IMG/VR virus record: IMGVR_UViG_3300025122_005511
Span: 1-49,329 of that record
Reading direction: 5' to 3' (one strand)
From: a virus
Length of the DNA: 49,329 nucleotides
A program made the position numbers and the translations under genes. How positions within the stretch are numbered: position 1 is the stretch's first letter; every line of letters starts with the position of its first letter. Of this stretch, positions 7,096-17,012 are shown piece after piece. Under the pieces are notes generated by a model that was not told the DNA's origin, searched no databases, and saw nothing but the letters and a program-made list of their open reading frames with translations.

Positions 7096-7427
7096 TCTAC
7101 CTTGTAGCTATAGCTGTATTTTCAGTACTATTTAATATTTTTCTTGTTTGGTATTTGGTAAGAATCCTAAGAAAATTTTTATTTATATCAGAAAATTTAT
7201 CTGATCTGTTTCTTGTTACCAAATCATTTCAGGTTTTTATAGGCAATTTATATAGTATGGAAAGTTATCATGGTGAACCTATGATACAAGAAATGGTTTA
7301 TAGGATCAAACAAGTAAGTGACGAAATAGAGGTATTTAGAGATACGTTTGAATATACCTTAGATGAAGAACTAGAGGATGAATTAGATGACGTCTACCAA
7401 GAAGACGAAACGCAAGAAGTCGACTAA
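7092..7427 (+). CDS. Single-pass membrane protein with acidic tail, function unknown
   Basis: A 111-residue protein with one strong N-terminal membrane helix (residues 2-24, IYLVAIAVFSVLFNIFLVWY), then basic residues (RILRKF), a predicted amphipathic helical middle, and a very acidic C-terminus (DEELEDELDDVYQEDE). The layout suggests an inner-membrane anchor with a cytoplasmic tail. Its 3' end overlaps the sigma-factor gene by 41 bases in another frame. I do not recognise the family; a spanin or holin role is not supported by the sequence. Confidence 0.65.
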   Translation: MIYLVAIAVFSVLFNIFLVWYLVRILRKFLFISENLSDLFLVTKSFQVFIGNLYSMESYHGEPMIQEMVYRIKQVSDEIEVFRDTFEYTLDEELEDELDDVYQEDETQEVD

Positions 7428-8091
7428 AAATTATTATTTTACGAAGGTCCACGAAGATGCGATTGTTAAATATGCTGCTACAAATGACAGAGACCTTCGA
7501 ACAGCCCTTTATATAGAATATATTCAGCCGGCATTTGATCAAATGGTGGACAAGATAATTTATACTTATAGGTTCACAAGTCTTCCCAATATTGATTCTC
7601 ATAAAGATGATTGTAAAATTTGGCTTACAACTATCTTAAATAAATATGACCCCAAAAAGGGATCTAAAGCTTTTTCCTATTTTTCAGTTGTTACAAAAAA
7701 CTGGTTTATTCATAAAGTCAAAAAAACACAGAAACAAAACAGAACCGAAGTATATCTTGAGGATCTCGTTAATCCACTGGAAGAGAACTTAATTTCACAG
7801 GTTCCCACGTATGAATCTAAAAGACAGGATTTAGAGTTTTGGGCTTCGTTTGGTACAGAGATGAAAACGTGGGATTCTTTTATGCTCAAGGAAAATGAGA
7901 AAAAAGTATTGATGGCGGTGCGAATATTGTTAGACTCTGCTGATGAGATAGAAATTTTCAACAAAAAAGCTATTTACTTATACTTGAGGGAGATAACCGG
8001 GCTTAACACCAAACAGGTGGTTAATAATTTAAACAAATTAAGAAAGCGATATAGGGTATTTAAGAACAAATGGGAAAGCGGCGAAATTTAA
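7387..8091 (+). CDS. Late-transcription sigma factor, T4 gp55-like
   Basis: A 234-residue basic protein resembling the minimal sigma-70-family factors (T4 gp55 type) that direct host RNA polymerase to phage late promoters. KYDPKKGSKAFSYFSVVTKNWFI is a sigma region-2-like segment: helix, aromatic -10-reading residues, then a basic stretch (KVKKTQKQNR). The C-terminal part (residues 165-230) is helical, ending in KQVVNNLNKLRKRYRVFKNKW, a helix-turn-helix-like stretch. The N-terminus is Lys/Thr-rich. It starts inside the preceding membrane-protein gene. An exact copy of the T4 late-promoter core TATAAATA occurs at 46997-47004, consistent with this factor's expected target. Assignment is by pattern, not alignment. 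Confidence 0.7.
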   Translation: MTSTKKTKRKKSTKNYYFTKVHEDAIVKYAATNDRDLRTALYIEYIQPAFDQMVDKIIYTYRFTSLPNIDSHKDDCKIWLTTILNKYDPKKGSKAFSYFSVVTKNWFIHKVKKTQKQNRTEVYLEDLVNPLEENLISQVPTYESKRQDLEFWASFGTEMKTWDSFMLKENEKKVLMAVRILLDSADEIEIFNKKAIYLYLREITGLNTKQVVNNLNKLRKRYRVFKNKWESGEI

Positions 8092-8375
8092 ATCTAGAAG
8101 ATTATATCGACGAGACAACAACAAACATCAGGGAGGACCGCGCTATGGCAAAGTCTCTTCTTATGGATGCCATACAGGATATGAAACTTTCTGACTCCTC
8201 GCGCCGCGAACTGGGCCCCATAGCAGCAAAATATGTAGAAAACCTCCAGCGCTCAAATGAGCAATTAGTTAAACTCGCTGCCCTTTTGCAAAAACAAACA
8301 TCTTATCAAGTTGGCTTAAGTGCGGATGATAAAGAACAAATATTTGATTTACTGAATGAGACGGAGGAGCAATAA
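8070..8375 (+). CDS. Hypothetical small helical protein
   Basis: A 101-residue mostly helical protein (MAKSLLMDAIQDMKLSD, VENLQRSNEQLVKLAALLQKQ) with a coiled-coil-like central part. The first ATG at 8070 overlaps the sigma gene by 22 bases and has no clear ribosome-binding site. An in-frame ATG at 8145 has GGGAGG at 8131-8136 eight bases upstream and would give a 76-residue product starting MAKSLLMDAIQ. I list the long form but the short form may be the real one. The stop overlaps the next gene's ATG in TAATG. No family recognised. Confidence 0.6.
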   Translation: MGKRRNLNLEDYIDETTTNIREDRAMAKSLLMDAIQDMKLSDSSRRELGPIAAKYVENLQRSNEQLVKLAALLQKQTSYQVGLSADDKEQIFDLLNETEEQ

Positions 8376-9793
8376 TGGCCGAAGAGAAAAAGACTCTAGA
8401 GCTTTGTGGTATAGATTGCGAGGGCCTCAGCGAGTGTGGCGTTCCGAACCCAGATGCATATAGCGCCGACCGGCGCACTCTTAAATCGACCACCGCCATT
8501 TCTCTGGCCCTTCGAGGAGAAACAGTTTCAAGCAAACGTGGATTGCCTAATCCAATGCAAGGCATAGTAATGGGCCGTACCCCCGTTACAGTACCGCAGC
8601 CGCGAAATGTTATTGATCGCATGCGCTATGCAGCAGCCCAAAGACCTAGTTTTGAGGTTTATAATTATGTTTATAAGGTTTTAACTCCCGCAATCGCGGG
8701 GACGAGTTGGTGCCCATTCACCGGCTGCGAAGATCTTACCAAAAAAGATACTTTTATAAAGGGTGTTAGCTCAATGCCTGATGTTGGAGTTGCGATGGGA
8801 GTCACCGGAGGTGATAAGCCTATCGCTGCTGGAACATGGGTAATGGTTAAATTCGCGGGTGGTAATACTCCTAATTTAAGTTCCGGCCAAATTATAGAAA
8901 TAGGAGATGCACTTCCACTTCCGTTTACTTCTATGTTTCCCCGCAAAACCGGGGACCTCTTTAAACTTGGAAAGCCGGGCGTCAACACCGGTGGTGCTCC
9001 CGACACTAGCTGGTATCATGATTCAAGTGAGGAAGAATACATCGCTCCACCCGAAAATTCCAATATAGATCCGGATGATGATAGTCTCATTATTGGCACC
9101 GGCCCGTACGCCCAGCACAAGTTCAAGAAGAGAATTGCATATATGGAGCGTCATATGAAAGAAGCCGGCATTACGAATAGATTTATGAGAATAGCTCTTC
9201 TGGCGGTCACAGCTAAAGAATCGAACATGGGCAGAAGGATGGTTGAGGGAAGCTGGGCAGGGGTAGGTGGAGGTCCTATCAAGCGCAAGTTTGGGGGTAA
9301 AGCTGGGTACAAGTCCGGCCAGAACAACCCCGGCGGCCCAAAATTTACAGAGGCAGAGTTAGCGGAATTAGCCAATAGTGACGTGGACTTTTTTAGTCAT
9401 ATTTATGGTGTCAAAAACGCCTCATCGTGGGCCAAACACAAAACCGATCTAGATGGATTCAATTTCCGCGGCCGCGGCTGGAACGGCATTACATACAAAG
9501 CGCTCTATGCGCGAGTTGGTGGCTCCGAACTAGTAGCCACCCCGGATCTCCTCGGCACCAAAGATCCGAGCGATGAGACCCACGAGTATGCGGCAAAGGT
9601 CGCGGTAACCCTGTTTAAGGCTTCGTTAATGGGCGACGAGCGCGGCCGCGAATTTAATAATGTGACTAGCCAGCAGGAAGCAAACATATTGGGCGCGGCA
9701 TCGAACGCTGGTTGGGGAAAACTCAATGAAATGGGCAAAGCGATCAGCGACTCGATCAATTCCGTAAACAAAACGAGTCATTGGTTTGAATAG
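8375..9793 (+). CDS. Tail-associated lysin with GH19/lysozyme-like C-terminal domain
   Basis: A 472-residue protein in two parts. Residues ~130-190 (VAMGVTGGDKPIAAGTWVMVKFAGG, GQIIEIGDA) look like the OB-fold of gp5-type baseplate hub proteins. From ~240 to the end lies a helical hydrolase domain with LLAVTAKESNMG (candidate catalytic Glu282) and FRGRGWNGITYKALY, which resembles the FRGRGYIQLTGRxNY motif of GH19 chitinase-like phage lysozymes. The probable role is local peptidoglycan cleavage during tail penetration, comparable to T4 gp5. GGAGGAG at 8363-8369 precedes the ATG. Position directly upstream of a spike-like protein and baseplate wedge genes supports a virion role over a free endolysin, but the latter is possible; no holin was found. 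Confidence 0.6.
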   Translation: MAEEKKTLELCGIDCEGLSECGVPNPDAYSADRRTLKSTTAISLALRGETVSSKRGLPNPMQGIVMGRTPVTVPQPRNVIDRMRYAAAQRPSFEVYNYVYKVLTPAIAGTSWCPFTGCEDLTKKDTFIKGVSSMPDVGVAMGVTGGDKPIAAGTWVMVKFAGGNTPNLSSGQIIEIGDALPLPFTSMFPRKTGDLFKLGKPGVNTGGAPDTSWYHDSSEEEYIAPPENSNIDPDDDSLIIGTGPYAQHKFKKRIAYMERHMKEAGITNRFMRIALLAVTAKESNMGRRMVEGSWAGVGGGPIKRKFGGKAGYKSGQNNPGGPKFTEAELAELANSDVDFFSHIYGVKNASSWAKHKTDLDGFNFRGRGWNGITYKALYARVGGSELVATPDLLGTKDPSDETHEYAAKVAVTLFKASLMGDERGREFNNVTSQQEANILGAASNAGWGKLNEMGKAISDSINSVNKTSHWFE

Positions 9794-9810
9794 AAAGAGA
9801 GAGTATAAGA

Positions 9811-10827
9811 ATGGGCAGTCCTTTAAATAAAACTATAGTTGAGCAATGGCGAGCTATTTTACCTGAGGAGATGAAAAAAAGGTTTGATGCTCTTCCGGCC
9901 CCCGCGAAAGCGCGGTTTATGGGAATGGCCGGCACCGGCCGCAAAGAGTATGATTCTCCCAAGTACGCCGTTTCCTCTGATGAGAAACGAATTGCTTTCC
10001 CTGGCAACTCGCATATTGTTTTGGGGTATGACCGACCCCACAGCAGGGCCAGTGGTTATGGAGGAATGGGAAATATACACTGTTCATCCATAGATATCGT
10101 CGCGGGGATGCTTGGATATCAAGCAAGGCGTCATGGGGATAACGGCAAAAAACTAATAGTTAATCCTAATTTTAAAAAAGATGCTGCCCGCATTTATATA
10201 AGCCAGAAGGCTGCGGTAGATCACGTTAACTATTTCGATCTTCCCGCGGGAACTGTAGGAAACGTAAACCTGCAGGAGCCTCGTTCTACAATCGCCCTAA
10301 AGGCAGATACTTTGAGATTTATAGCGCGCGAGAACATCAAGCTCATTACGCGCACGGATAAGAAAAATTCGCAAGGAGGAGAAACAACGCCTGTGGATAT
10401 CGCCCGATACGGCATTGATTTGATAGCCATGAACGATGATGCGGATATGCAGCCTCTGGTTAAGGGCTACAACCTACAGGCATGCTTAAAAGATATTATT
10501 GCTAACGTTAACCAGCTGAGAGATCGACTTGTTACATATATGGACTATAATCGAAATATCTTCACCGCGCTAGCTCATCATACACATTACTCCCCGTTTA
10601 TGATTGGGGGCCCCCAATCCACATCGCCTCCCTTGAAGTCGATGCAGAAGACCATCGAATCCGTTGTATACACGGCCCTGAATGTAGAAATTCCTTGCAT
10701 GTCGGAGGATCTATTGGACGGCAAAAAGGGCGGCATTGCTATTCAGTTTAAATACCTAGGGGGAACTCCCGGAATTGGGATTCAGGGCGAGCGCCCCATT
10801 CTTAGTAGGTATAACAATACCAATTAA
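9811..10827 (+). CDS. Virion protein, possible baseplate spike component
   Basis: A 338-residue protein. The middle (ALKADTLRFIARENIKLIT, ~residues 160-185) has the beta-strand repeat style seen in gp5/VgrG-type spike stems, where ADTVRIxGRENIKI-like segments recur. A helical region follows (CLKDIIANVNQLRDRL) and the C-terminus is Gly-rich with ILSRYNNTN at the end. The N-terminus is helical and basic. It lies between the tail lysin and a 2047-residue structural protein, 17 bases after the lysin stop, with purine-rich AAAGAGAGAG before the ATG. I infer a virion role from context and that one motif; no named family is certain. Confidence 0.5.
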   Translation: MGSPLNKTIVEQWRAILPEEMKKRFDALPAPAKARFMGMAGTGRKEYDSPKYAVSSDEKRIAFPGNSHIVLGYDRPHSRASGYGGMGNIHCSSIDIVAGMLGYQARRHGDNGKKLIVNPNFKKDAARIYISQKAAVDHVNYFDLPAGTVGNVNLQEPRSTIALKADTLRFIARENIKLITRTDKKNSQGGETTPVDIARYGIDLIAMNDDADMQPLVKGYNLQACLKDIIANVNQLRDRLVTYMDYNRNIFTALAHHTHYSPFMIGGPQSTSPPLKSMQKTIESVVYTALNVEIPCMSEDLLDGKKGGIAIQFKYLGGTPGIGIQGERPILSRYNNTN

Positions 10828-10829
10828 TT

Positions 10830-13800
10830 ATGACTATTGATTTTGACAGCCTCAATGTATTTCAGAAGTTTCCCTCCAATATTCCTTGGTTTAATATTGA
10901 TAAGGGTCTTTATGCTGTTATCCTCCAGCCGGCCGTAACGCGTAATCAAAAGGCAAAAAAGTCCCCAGAAGAAGACTTAAAAGATACAGCTGTTGATGCC
11001 TTTATAGAATTTTATTTGCCTGAATTTTATCCTTTTATTTATAACAAGGGGAAAGGGTCGAGGGGCCTTAGCACTACCTACAAGAAGATTAGAAAGGACA
11101 TTCTCGGAAATTTAGATTTTATAAAATCCGATCAGGGCCCGGCAGATATTGCGTCTAGTGCTCCTACGGCGCCTAAATATTTATATAACACTGTCCCCGG
11201 GGCAGTAAATTTTAAAAAGATTCGCGAGGCCCTTCGAACCTATAATCCCTCTACTGCCCAGTCGCCTGCAGTTGTAGAAGCCCTCGAGGCCTCGGAATCA
11301 GGAGAAATTTGTTTGGTACCTGGTCAGACGCGCCCCCTGCCTACTTATAGTTCGGGATTTCCGGATTTTGACGATGCACAAGAGTTTTTTCTTGAACAAC
11401 AGAGCGCAGGTACAGCCTCGTCGTTGGGTGGAACTGTGATTATTAAGCTTGGGATTACAATTGGAACAATGAATGAGTTGGGCGATGCGTTGAAAGCATA
11501 TCATGAACAACTTACTAGGTACCCCGTTCCTCTTAAAATACCTCTTGATTTAGAAGCAATTCGCACCGAGGTCAGGGATATTGTCTCAGATTTGGTTGCT
11601 AACGTACGAAGAGATATGAATTTATCTGGAAGGGATGTGCCGTCGCTGACCAACGAGGATGTGTTAAGAATAGTTGTAGACGCCAAACAAAAAATAAAGT
11701 CTGCCACGTACGAAATTGATATGGGCAGAACGACCATTACTGAGCCGCTTAAGATAGGTATGTTTTCACTTATAAAATATAAGGCCTCAATTCAGGATCG
11801 CTGGGTGATGATGACTTTAATTAATCACCAAAGAATCATCAAAGGCGCCCAAAATAATGGCGCCTCCGGCCCTGGTTTACCCAGTATCATGAACTTTATC
11901 AAAGATACCTATGGGAAATTGTTAGCTACACCAACTTGGGAAACTGTCCGAGAAAATAGTCCGGTAGATGTTGAAGCAGAAGATGGGTCAGTCGAATTGA
12001 GCTTTCAGGCGCCTCCTCCTCCCGGTGTCGACCCCCTTTTATTTAATACAATTTTCCAAGCTGCTGAAAGCTCTATAAAGTTAGATGTTAGCAATCCGCT
12101 TAGTCTTGCCACAACTATAAGTACGTTTGTATCGGGCGAGGAAATGGCTGCTTTAGAGCTTGCGCTTGATGACCCCTCCACCATGGCGGCTTTACTTACA
12201 GAAAATGCGAGCAAAAAGTTTGAATCTAAGTTTCCAATTAAAAAATTAATGGACGACATCAAGGCCATGATTAAAGAGGCTAAAGGCATTTCTGTCGCTG
12301 CCGAAGAGCGAAAAACATTGGAACAAGCGGTGACCGATACCGAAGCAAAACTCCGCAACGCAGAGAACGCCCCGGACGTCGGCGAACAGGCTGGCCAGCT
12401 CCGAATTTTGGATGCAGAATCGGCCTATAATGACGCAGTAGCTGCCTTATCGCGCGATAAAACTTCTTCTAGAGAGGGGGGCGCCACAAAACAGGTTCGG
12501 GATACTCTGGCGATTCTGGACGGAATTTTGCTGCGTTTAGGGATTGAGAACCTCATTGCCGAAGCCATGATTTGCTTGACGATGGGGAGTAATTTCACAC
12601 TAGATCGTCTAAGACAGGCAATTGATCAGGCCTTAGATCTTGCGCAGTTCATAGAAGATTATGAAAAACCCAAGATCCCTAGACCGTTTATGGTGGTCCC
12701 AGACTTCCCGGATATTAAAATAGCATTTAATATTCTCGGCGATCCTCCCCTCTGGCAGCAGATCCGGGACATGATTTTACAGATTTTAGCCGAAACACTT
12801 CTGGATTTGGTCTCCGGCCTGGCCGATATGATTAAATTTAATTGTGACAATCTGCTCAATCGGCCTGAAGAAATGGGCGCAATCGATGCGGCAGCTGCGA
12901 TGAGGGACAACCCAAAGGGGGGTAAGCCGCTTGAAGATCCAGAGATGCAAGATCGATTAGATAACGCGTTCAAACGATTTGGGCTAAATCAAGAAAAGGG
13001 CTTCGACTACCTTTCGGGGGTATCTCAAATCCTTACACCTTTAGAATTGTGTCGCCTTTATAATTCTCCAGCTGATGTTCAGGACACTACAATTCAAAAG
13101 ATAGCTATCTTTAATAAAGGGTGGCCCGAGGAACAGATCCCGCCCTTACAAAGTCGTAATCAAATCTTATCCTTTTTTGCTAGTATGGCCGCACTAGCAG
13201 ACATTACTAGTATATGCAATGATCTTGTGAATGATGTTGATGTGAGGGAGGGAATTCAAAATTATTGTCTAAACGAAGCCGACCTTTCAACTTTGGCCGA
13301 CCAGGAAAGCATCCAAAAATTAGCAGATCTGCTTAACAACGGCCTTCCTATGGAAGCTCCTCTCCCCGACTTACTGTGTCCAGATAACCCTCTATTTATT
13401 CCCAATCCAATCGTGGACCGAGTGATCCCCTCAATTTTTAATATGACAGTTGAAAATGCTAAGATGCAGTTTGCTTATTCGGTGGAAGCTTGCCGAACAA
13501 CTTTGTTGGAGCCACAGGTTACTGCTGGCAACGCCAATCCTGCGCTTAATAAAGCCCTGCAAGATACTTGCGCACGGGGGAAGATTGGTGATGATTGTGT
13601 CGAGCCGCCAGTTATGGATCCCACGTTTATTTCTATTATCGCCGATATATTTGATCAGATACTTAATTCTGGCTTAGAAATCGACCCGGCAGTTTGCCCG
13701 GATTTAAATTTAGCTAAGCTGGGAGGAAGTCTGGACGATTTTCGTGCGCTGATGCCTATTCTGAATTCTATTTTAGAAGATGCCCTTGATGAGGGAGCCC

Positions 13801-16800
13801 GGGCCGAAATGGCCAAGGCCCAAAAAGCTGTAAATCGCGTAAAAGATACCATAGAACAGTCAGGAGGGAACCCTCCTAATGTTACCTATGTGTTTCCTAC
13901 GGATTTTTATAACAATTTTATGGCTATAGCGCATCAGTCCCCACCAGAATACCTTGACATTCAGGGAGGAGACAAGCCAGATAATGCTTGGCGTACGATT
14001 ACTAAATCTCCCGGAGTCACCGGCAAGTTTATTCTAGAAGCAACCGGACGGTTTGAGTATGGATCTGCCGGCAGCGAGAGAACCTATTATTCTAAAATGC
14101 TGCAGGACAAAACTACAGATGAATATGGGCGCCTTCGATTGCAATATAATTTTCTTAAAGAGGTGATTCCCCACATCAATCCTATACGAATCGAGTATTA
14201 TTCTAACGATGATATACAATCCGGGCGCCGACCGGTCTTTAGACTGGGCATTCCATCAGGATTGCTTCCGGGTGTTGAAAATGGGTGGCTGCATATTGCA
14301 GTGCCTGATGATTCTTTTACTCCGTTCTATGGGACCGCGGCCCCCGGGATGCTCATGGCTCCCCCCGATACCGCTTTGGGACATTATGGTACTGAGTCTG
14401 GATTCAACCCTTATATTTTTAACTTTACCTATCCGCTTCAAAAGCAACTCGTAGCGCTTTCTAATAATTCCTTGAGCGCCGGAGATAAAAGATATCTTCA
14501 AGATAAGCTGCAAAAACAGGTTTTTCCAACAGTATTAAATGGTGTAATGAAAAGATCATTTGATTATATTCAGCGCAATGGTATGTTTACTATGACGAAG
14601 CTTAATAAGTTAAATCTTTTTAAAGATAATTCAAATTGTGAGCCTTCCCAAGTTGGAGATTTGTTGGATGTGCGAGGAATCCTAGATCAAGCAAAGAAGA
14701 ATTTTCGACAAGGGTCCTGCAACGACGGGGGAACAGCCCAGGAGTTGTCTGGAGATGCTCTCAAATTAGCCCTGATCAACCTTGAGATACAAGTATATAT
14801 TGTTGAATTTTTAATTAAAAATATTTTTGTATTTAGTGCATTTCAATTTGAAGAAATTTTTAATAAGCCAATAATAAGAGAGTTGTTCCTCACTAGTATG
14901 ATAAGCGAGCTAGAAACTCGATTTACCAGCGATCGTGGTGCGATAAAAGAATTTTTGTATGGTCATTTCGAAAAGCTTATCAGCCGAGAACAAGCCAAAA
15001 AAGCAGGCGGAATAGCTCATTCTTTTACTCCCAACACTGTTGTGCCATATCTTGATGCCGGGACAAATATTAGAAAGGTAAAGTTTAAACAGCTTATTGA
15101 ATTTTTGATAGAGGAAAGAATGGGATATACTTATGAGGTCTGCGGCCAAATGGTGAATACCATGCAGTCTATCAACAATATTCTTAAGACGACCGGCACT
15201 GGTGAACTGTTTGAGGATGTTTTTATCAAGGATATATTGGGTATTTATAAAGCTCCTTATGGACGCAAAAATGCTCCCATGAAATCAGGCGAGGGACGTA
15301 TTTTCTTTGCTAAATATGCACACTGGTCTGGCATATCTAATTGGAACGATTTAGCATCGTCAGAGATTGATATCCCATGGGATCCTAGGGAACTTCAAAA
15401 ACTACAAAAAGGATGGGATCAACAGGCTGCAGCTTTCAGGAAGGCATTTATCGAAAGCGACATGCCGCCGGCGTGGGATCTCATCGGGCGCCACATTTAC
15501 CAGCCTCCGCCAGTAGCCGACACGACTGCGGACTTCATAGCCCAGAACACCGCCAGGCCTACGGGCGGTACTCGGCATACTCTGCAACTGCAGTCAATTT
15601 TGGGAAGTCCTGCTGGAGGGGCAATGCCGGTGCGCACTAGCACCGCGGTTGATTTTATAGATATGATAGAATTAACGGATGGTGTCCTTCCTATATTTGA
15701 GGGCTTTAAGCTTGGGTATAAACTAATGTTTAACTTTCCACACTATAGAACCGCGGAATACAGGGATGCCCAGTGGGATCAGGCCGGCTCTCCGTTTATT
15801 GAATCGTTCAGGCCAGGCCCCGTAAGAGATTTAATGACCCTCGCGCTGCAGCAACAACCTCGTGCAATCGGCAAAGACTCGGTTTTGGATTCAGCACAAG
15901 TTGATTTAGATAGTGCAACTGAGGGTGCTCAGATTTTGGGTGATTTACTTACGGTAAATATTTATGACTATGGAGATTTTAACCCCAACGACCTCCCGGA
16001 TTTTGGTGCCGCTGCAACTTCTCCGCCGCCCACGCAAGGGCCACCCGGCTTCGGCATGCAACAAGCGCCTCCAACCCCTCCGGGTCCTCCCTTAGGCCCG
16101 GGCGCACCCAGCACTGCCGCCAATACCTTCGATAAAGTTAAAAGGTTTAATAGGACTGAGCCAAGCAATCATATCCCTAAAATTAAGAATGACCTAGAGT
16201 ATTCGAGGTTTATTAATCAAACCTTTAATCCTGAAATGGTCATGATGCTGCCGGTACTTTATAATCTGGGGCTTACAAATAGTTTTTTCCCGGGAATAGA
16301 GAGAAATTTTGAAACAACCAAGTTGAACATTTTGGATTTATTTGGCGTTATTTCGAGAGCCTCTCGCCCGCCCGACCTTGTCGAAGGGTCGAACATGGTT
16401 CAGCTAAATAATGAGTTGGCGAATGAAGAGGCCGGCCTGCAAGGCAATATGCGTGAATATATACTTAAGATGCTTCGCGAAACACCCATTAAGATTCTCA
16501 AGGGTTTGGTAGAAATGGTTGACCCGCATGTTGCAATATCTAAGATTATTAGAGACATCACGGGGATGGTATTCAATTATGTGATCATGATGATTGATGT
16601 AGGCATTGATCTTGCTGAGAGTACACAGCCAGATCAATCACCTATTAAGCCAATGCTTAGCGCCCTAGACGGAGAACAAGTACTAGCACTAGCTTTCTGC
16701 GGTCTTAACACGATGAATGCTGAAGCTACCGCTGCATTGCCAGATCCTCCCGGACCGCTTGAGGCTCCCTCTCTTGGTCCAAAAATGACCGTGAAGGGCG

Positions 16801-16973
16801 TAGACTTTACGGGATCAATCGCGGGCCTTCTTATGATGCCTCCAACACCACTGGGAATAATTTATCTTTTGCTGATGCTTCTAGACGCAGCAAGCAATGA
16901 AGAGGCCGAGGCAGAGGGGACAGGCAACTCTCAGCAGAATGCTGCTGATGGACAAAGTTCGAATGTTTGTTAA
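10830..16973 (+). CDS. Very large virion protein (2047 residues), function unknown
   Basis: An uninterrupted 2047-residue frame. Visible parts: a globular N-terminus; a coiled-coil stretch around residues 489-516 (KTLEQAVTDTEAKLRNAE); long helical regions with scattered Cys (for example LCPDNPLF, QDTCARGKIGDDC); a Pro/Gly-rich linker at about 1731-1764 (PPPTQGPPGFGMQQAPPTPP); and a hydrophobic segment at about 1996-2022 (AGLLMMPPTPLGIIYLLLML). It lies between a spike-like protein and gp25, so a baseplate hub, wedge or tape-measure role is possible. The composition is not a simple coiled-coil tape measure, and no sheath or tube gene is near. I do not recognise the family. It starts two bases after the previous stop. 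Confidence 0.75.
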   Translation: MTIDFDSLNVFQKFPSNIPWFNIDKGLYAVILQPAVTRNQKAKKSPEEDLKDTAVDAFIEFYLPEFYPFIYNKGKGSRGLSTTYKKIRKDILGNLDFIKSDQGPADIASSAPTAPKYLYNTVPGAVNFKKIREALRTYNPSTAQSPAVVEALEASESGEICLVPGQTRPLPTYSSGFPDFDDAQEFFLEQQSAGTASSLGGTVIIKLGITIGTMNELGDALKAYHEQLTRYPVPLKIPLDLEAIRTEVRDIVSDLVANVRRDMNLSGRDVPSLTNEDVLRIVVDAKQKIKSATYEIDMGRTTITEPLKIGMFSLIKYKASIQDRWVMMTLINHQRIIKGAQNNGASGPGLPSIMNFIKDTYGKLLATPTWETVRENSPVDVEAEDGSVELSFQAPPPPGVDPLLFNTIFQAAESSIKLDVSNPLSLATTISTFVSGEEMAALELALDDPSTMAALLTENASKKFESKFPIKKLMDDIKAMIKEAKGISVAAEERKTLEQAVTDTEAKLRNAENAPDVGEQAGQLRILDAESAYNDAVAALSRDKTSSREGGATKQVRDTLAILDGILLRLGIENLIAEAMICLTMGSNFTLDRLRQAIDQALDLAQFIEDYEKPKIPRPFMVVPDFPDIKIAFNILGDPPLWQQIRDMILQILAETLLDLVSGLADMIKFNCDNLLNRPEEMGAIDAAAAMRDNPKGGKPLEDPEMQDRLDNAFKRFGLNQEKGFDYLSGVSQILTPLELCRLYNSPADVQDTTIQKIAIFNKGWPEEQIPPLQSRNQILSFFASMAALADITSICNDLVNDVDVREGIQNYCLNEADLSTLADQESIQKLADLLNNGLPMEAPLPDLLCPDNPLFIPNPIVDRVIPSIFNMTVENAKMQFAYSVEACRTTLLEPQVTAGNANPALNKALQDTCARGKIGDDCVEPPVMDPTFISIIADIFDQILNSGLEIDPAVCPDLNLAKLGGSLDDFRALMPILNSILEDALDEGARAEMAKAQKAVNRVKDTIEQSGGNPPNVTYVFPTDFYNNFMAIAHQSPPEYLDIQGGDKPDNAWRTITKSPGVTGKFILEATGRFEYGSAGSERTYYSKMLQDKTTDEYGRLRLQYNFLKEVIPHINPIRIEYYSNDDIQSGRRPVFRLGIPSGLLPGVENGWLHIAVPDDSFTPFYGTAAPGMLMAPPDTALGHYGTESGFNPYIFNFTYPLQKQLVALSNNSLSAGDKRYLQDKLQKQVFPTVLNGVMKRSFDYIQRNGMFTMTKLNKLNLFKDNSNCEPSQVGDLLDVRGILDQAKKNFRQGSCNDGGTAQELSGDALKLALINLEIQVYIVEFLIKNIFVFSAFQFEEIFNKPIIRELFLTSMISELETRFTSDRGAIKEFLYGHFEKLISREQAKKAGGIAHSFTPNTVVPYLDAGTNIRKVKFKQLIEFLIEERMGYTYEVCGQMVNTMQSINNILKTTGTGELFEDVFIKDILGIYKAPYGRKNAPMKSGEGRIFFAKYAHWSGISNWNDLASSEIDIPWDPRELQKLQKGWDQQAAAFRKAFIESDMPPAWDLIGRHIYQPPPVADTTADFIAQNTARPTGGTRHTLQLQSILGSPAGGAMPVRTSTAVDFIDMIELTDGVLPIFEGFKLGYKLMFNFPHYRTAEYRDAQWDQAGSPFIESFRPGPVRDLMTLALQQQPRAIGKDSVLDSAQVDLDSATEGAQILGDLLTVNIYDYGDFNPNDLPDFGAAATSPPPTQGPPGFGMQQAPPTPPGPPLGPGAPSTAANTFDKVKRFNRTEPSNHIPKIKNDLEYSRFINQTFNPEMVMMLPVLYNLGLTNSFFPGIERNFETTKLNILDLFGVISRASRPPDLVEGSNMVQLNNELANEEAGLQGNMREYILKMLRETPIKILKGLVEMVDPHVAISKIIRDITGMVFNYVIMMIDVGIDLAESTQPDQSPIKPMLSALDGEQVLALAFCGLNTMNAEATAALPDPPGPLEAPSLGPKMTVKGVDFTGSIAGLLMMPPTPLGIIYLLLMLLDAASNEEAEAEGTGNSQQNAADGQSSNVC

Positions 16974-17012
16974 AAAAAACATGTTTTCAAATAATTATTG
17001 AGAGGGCGGAAG

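Noticed and set aside
7092-7427. The one-helix membrane protein as a holin or spanin
   Set aside because: It has only one N-terminal helix, a long acidic tail, no lipobox and no lysis neighbours other than a probable virion lysin two genes beyond the sigma factor.
16974-17012. Palindrome AAAACATGTTTT (16976-16987) after the 2047-residue gene, considered as a terminator
   Set aside because: The stem is AT-only apart from one C-G pair and no GC-rich hairpin with a U tract follows; the next gene is closely linked.
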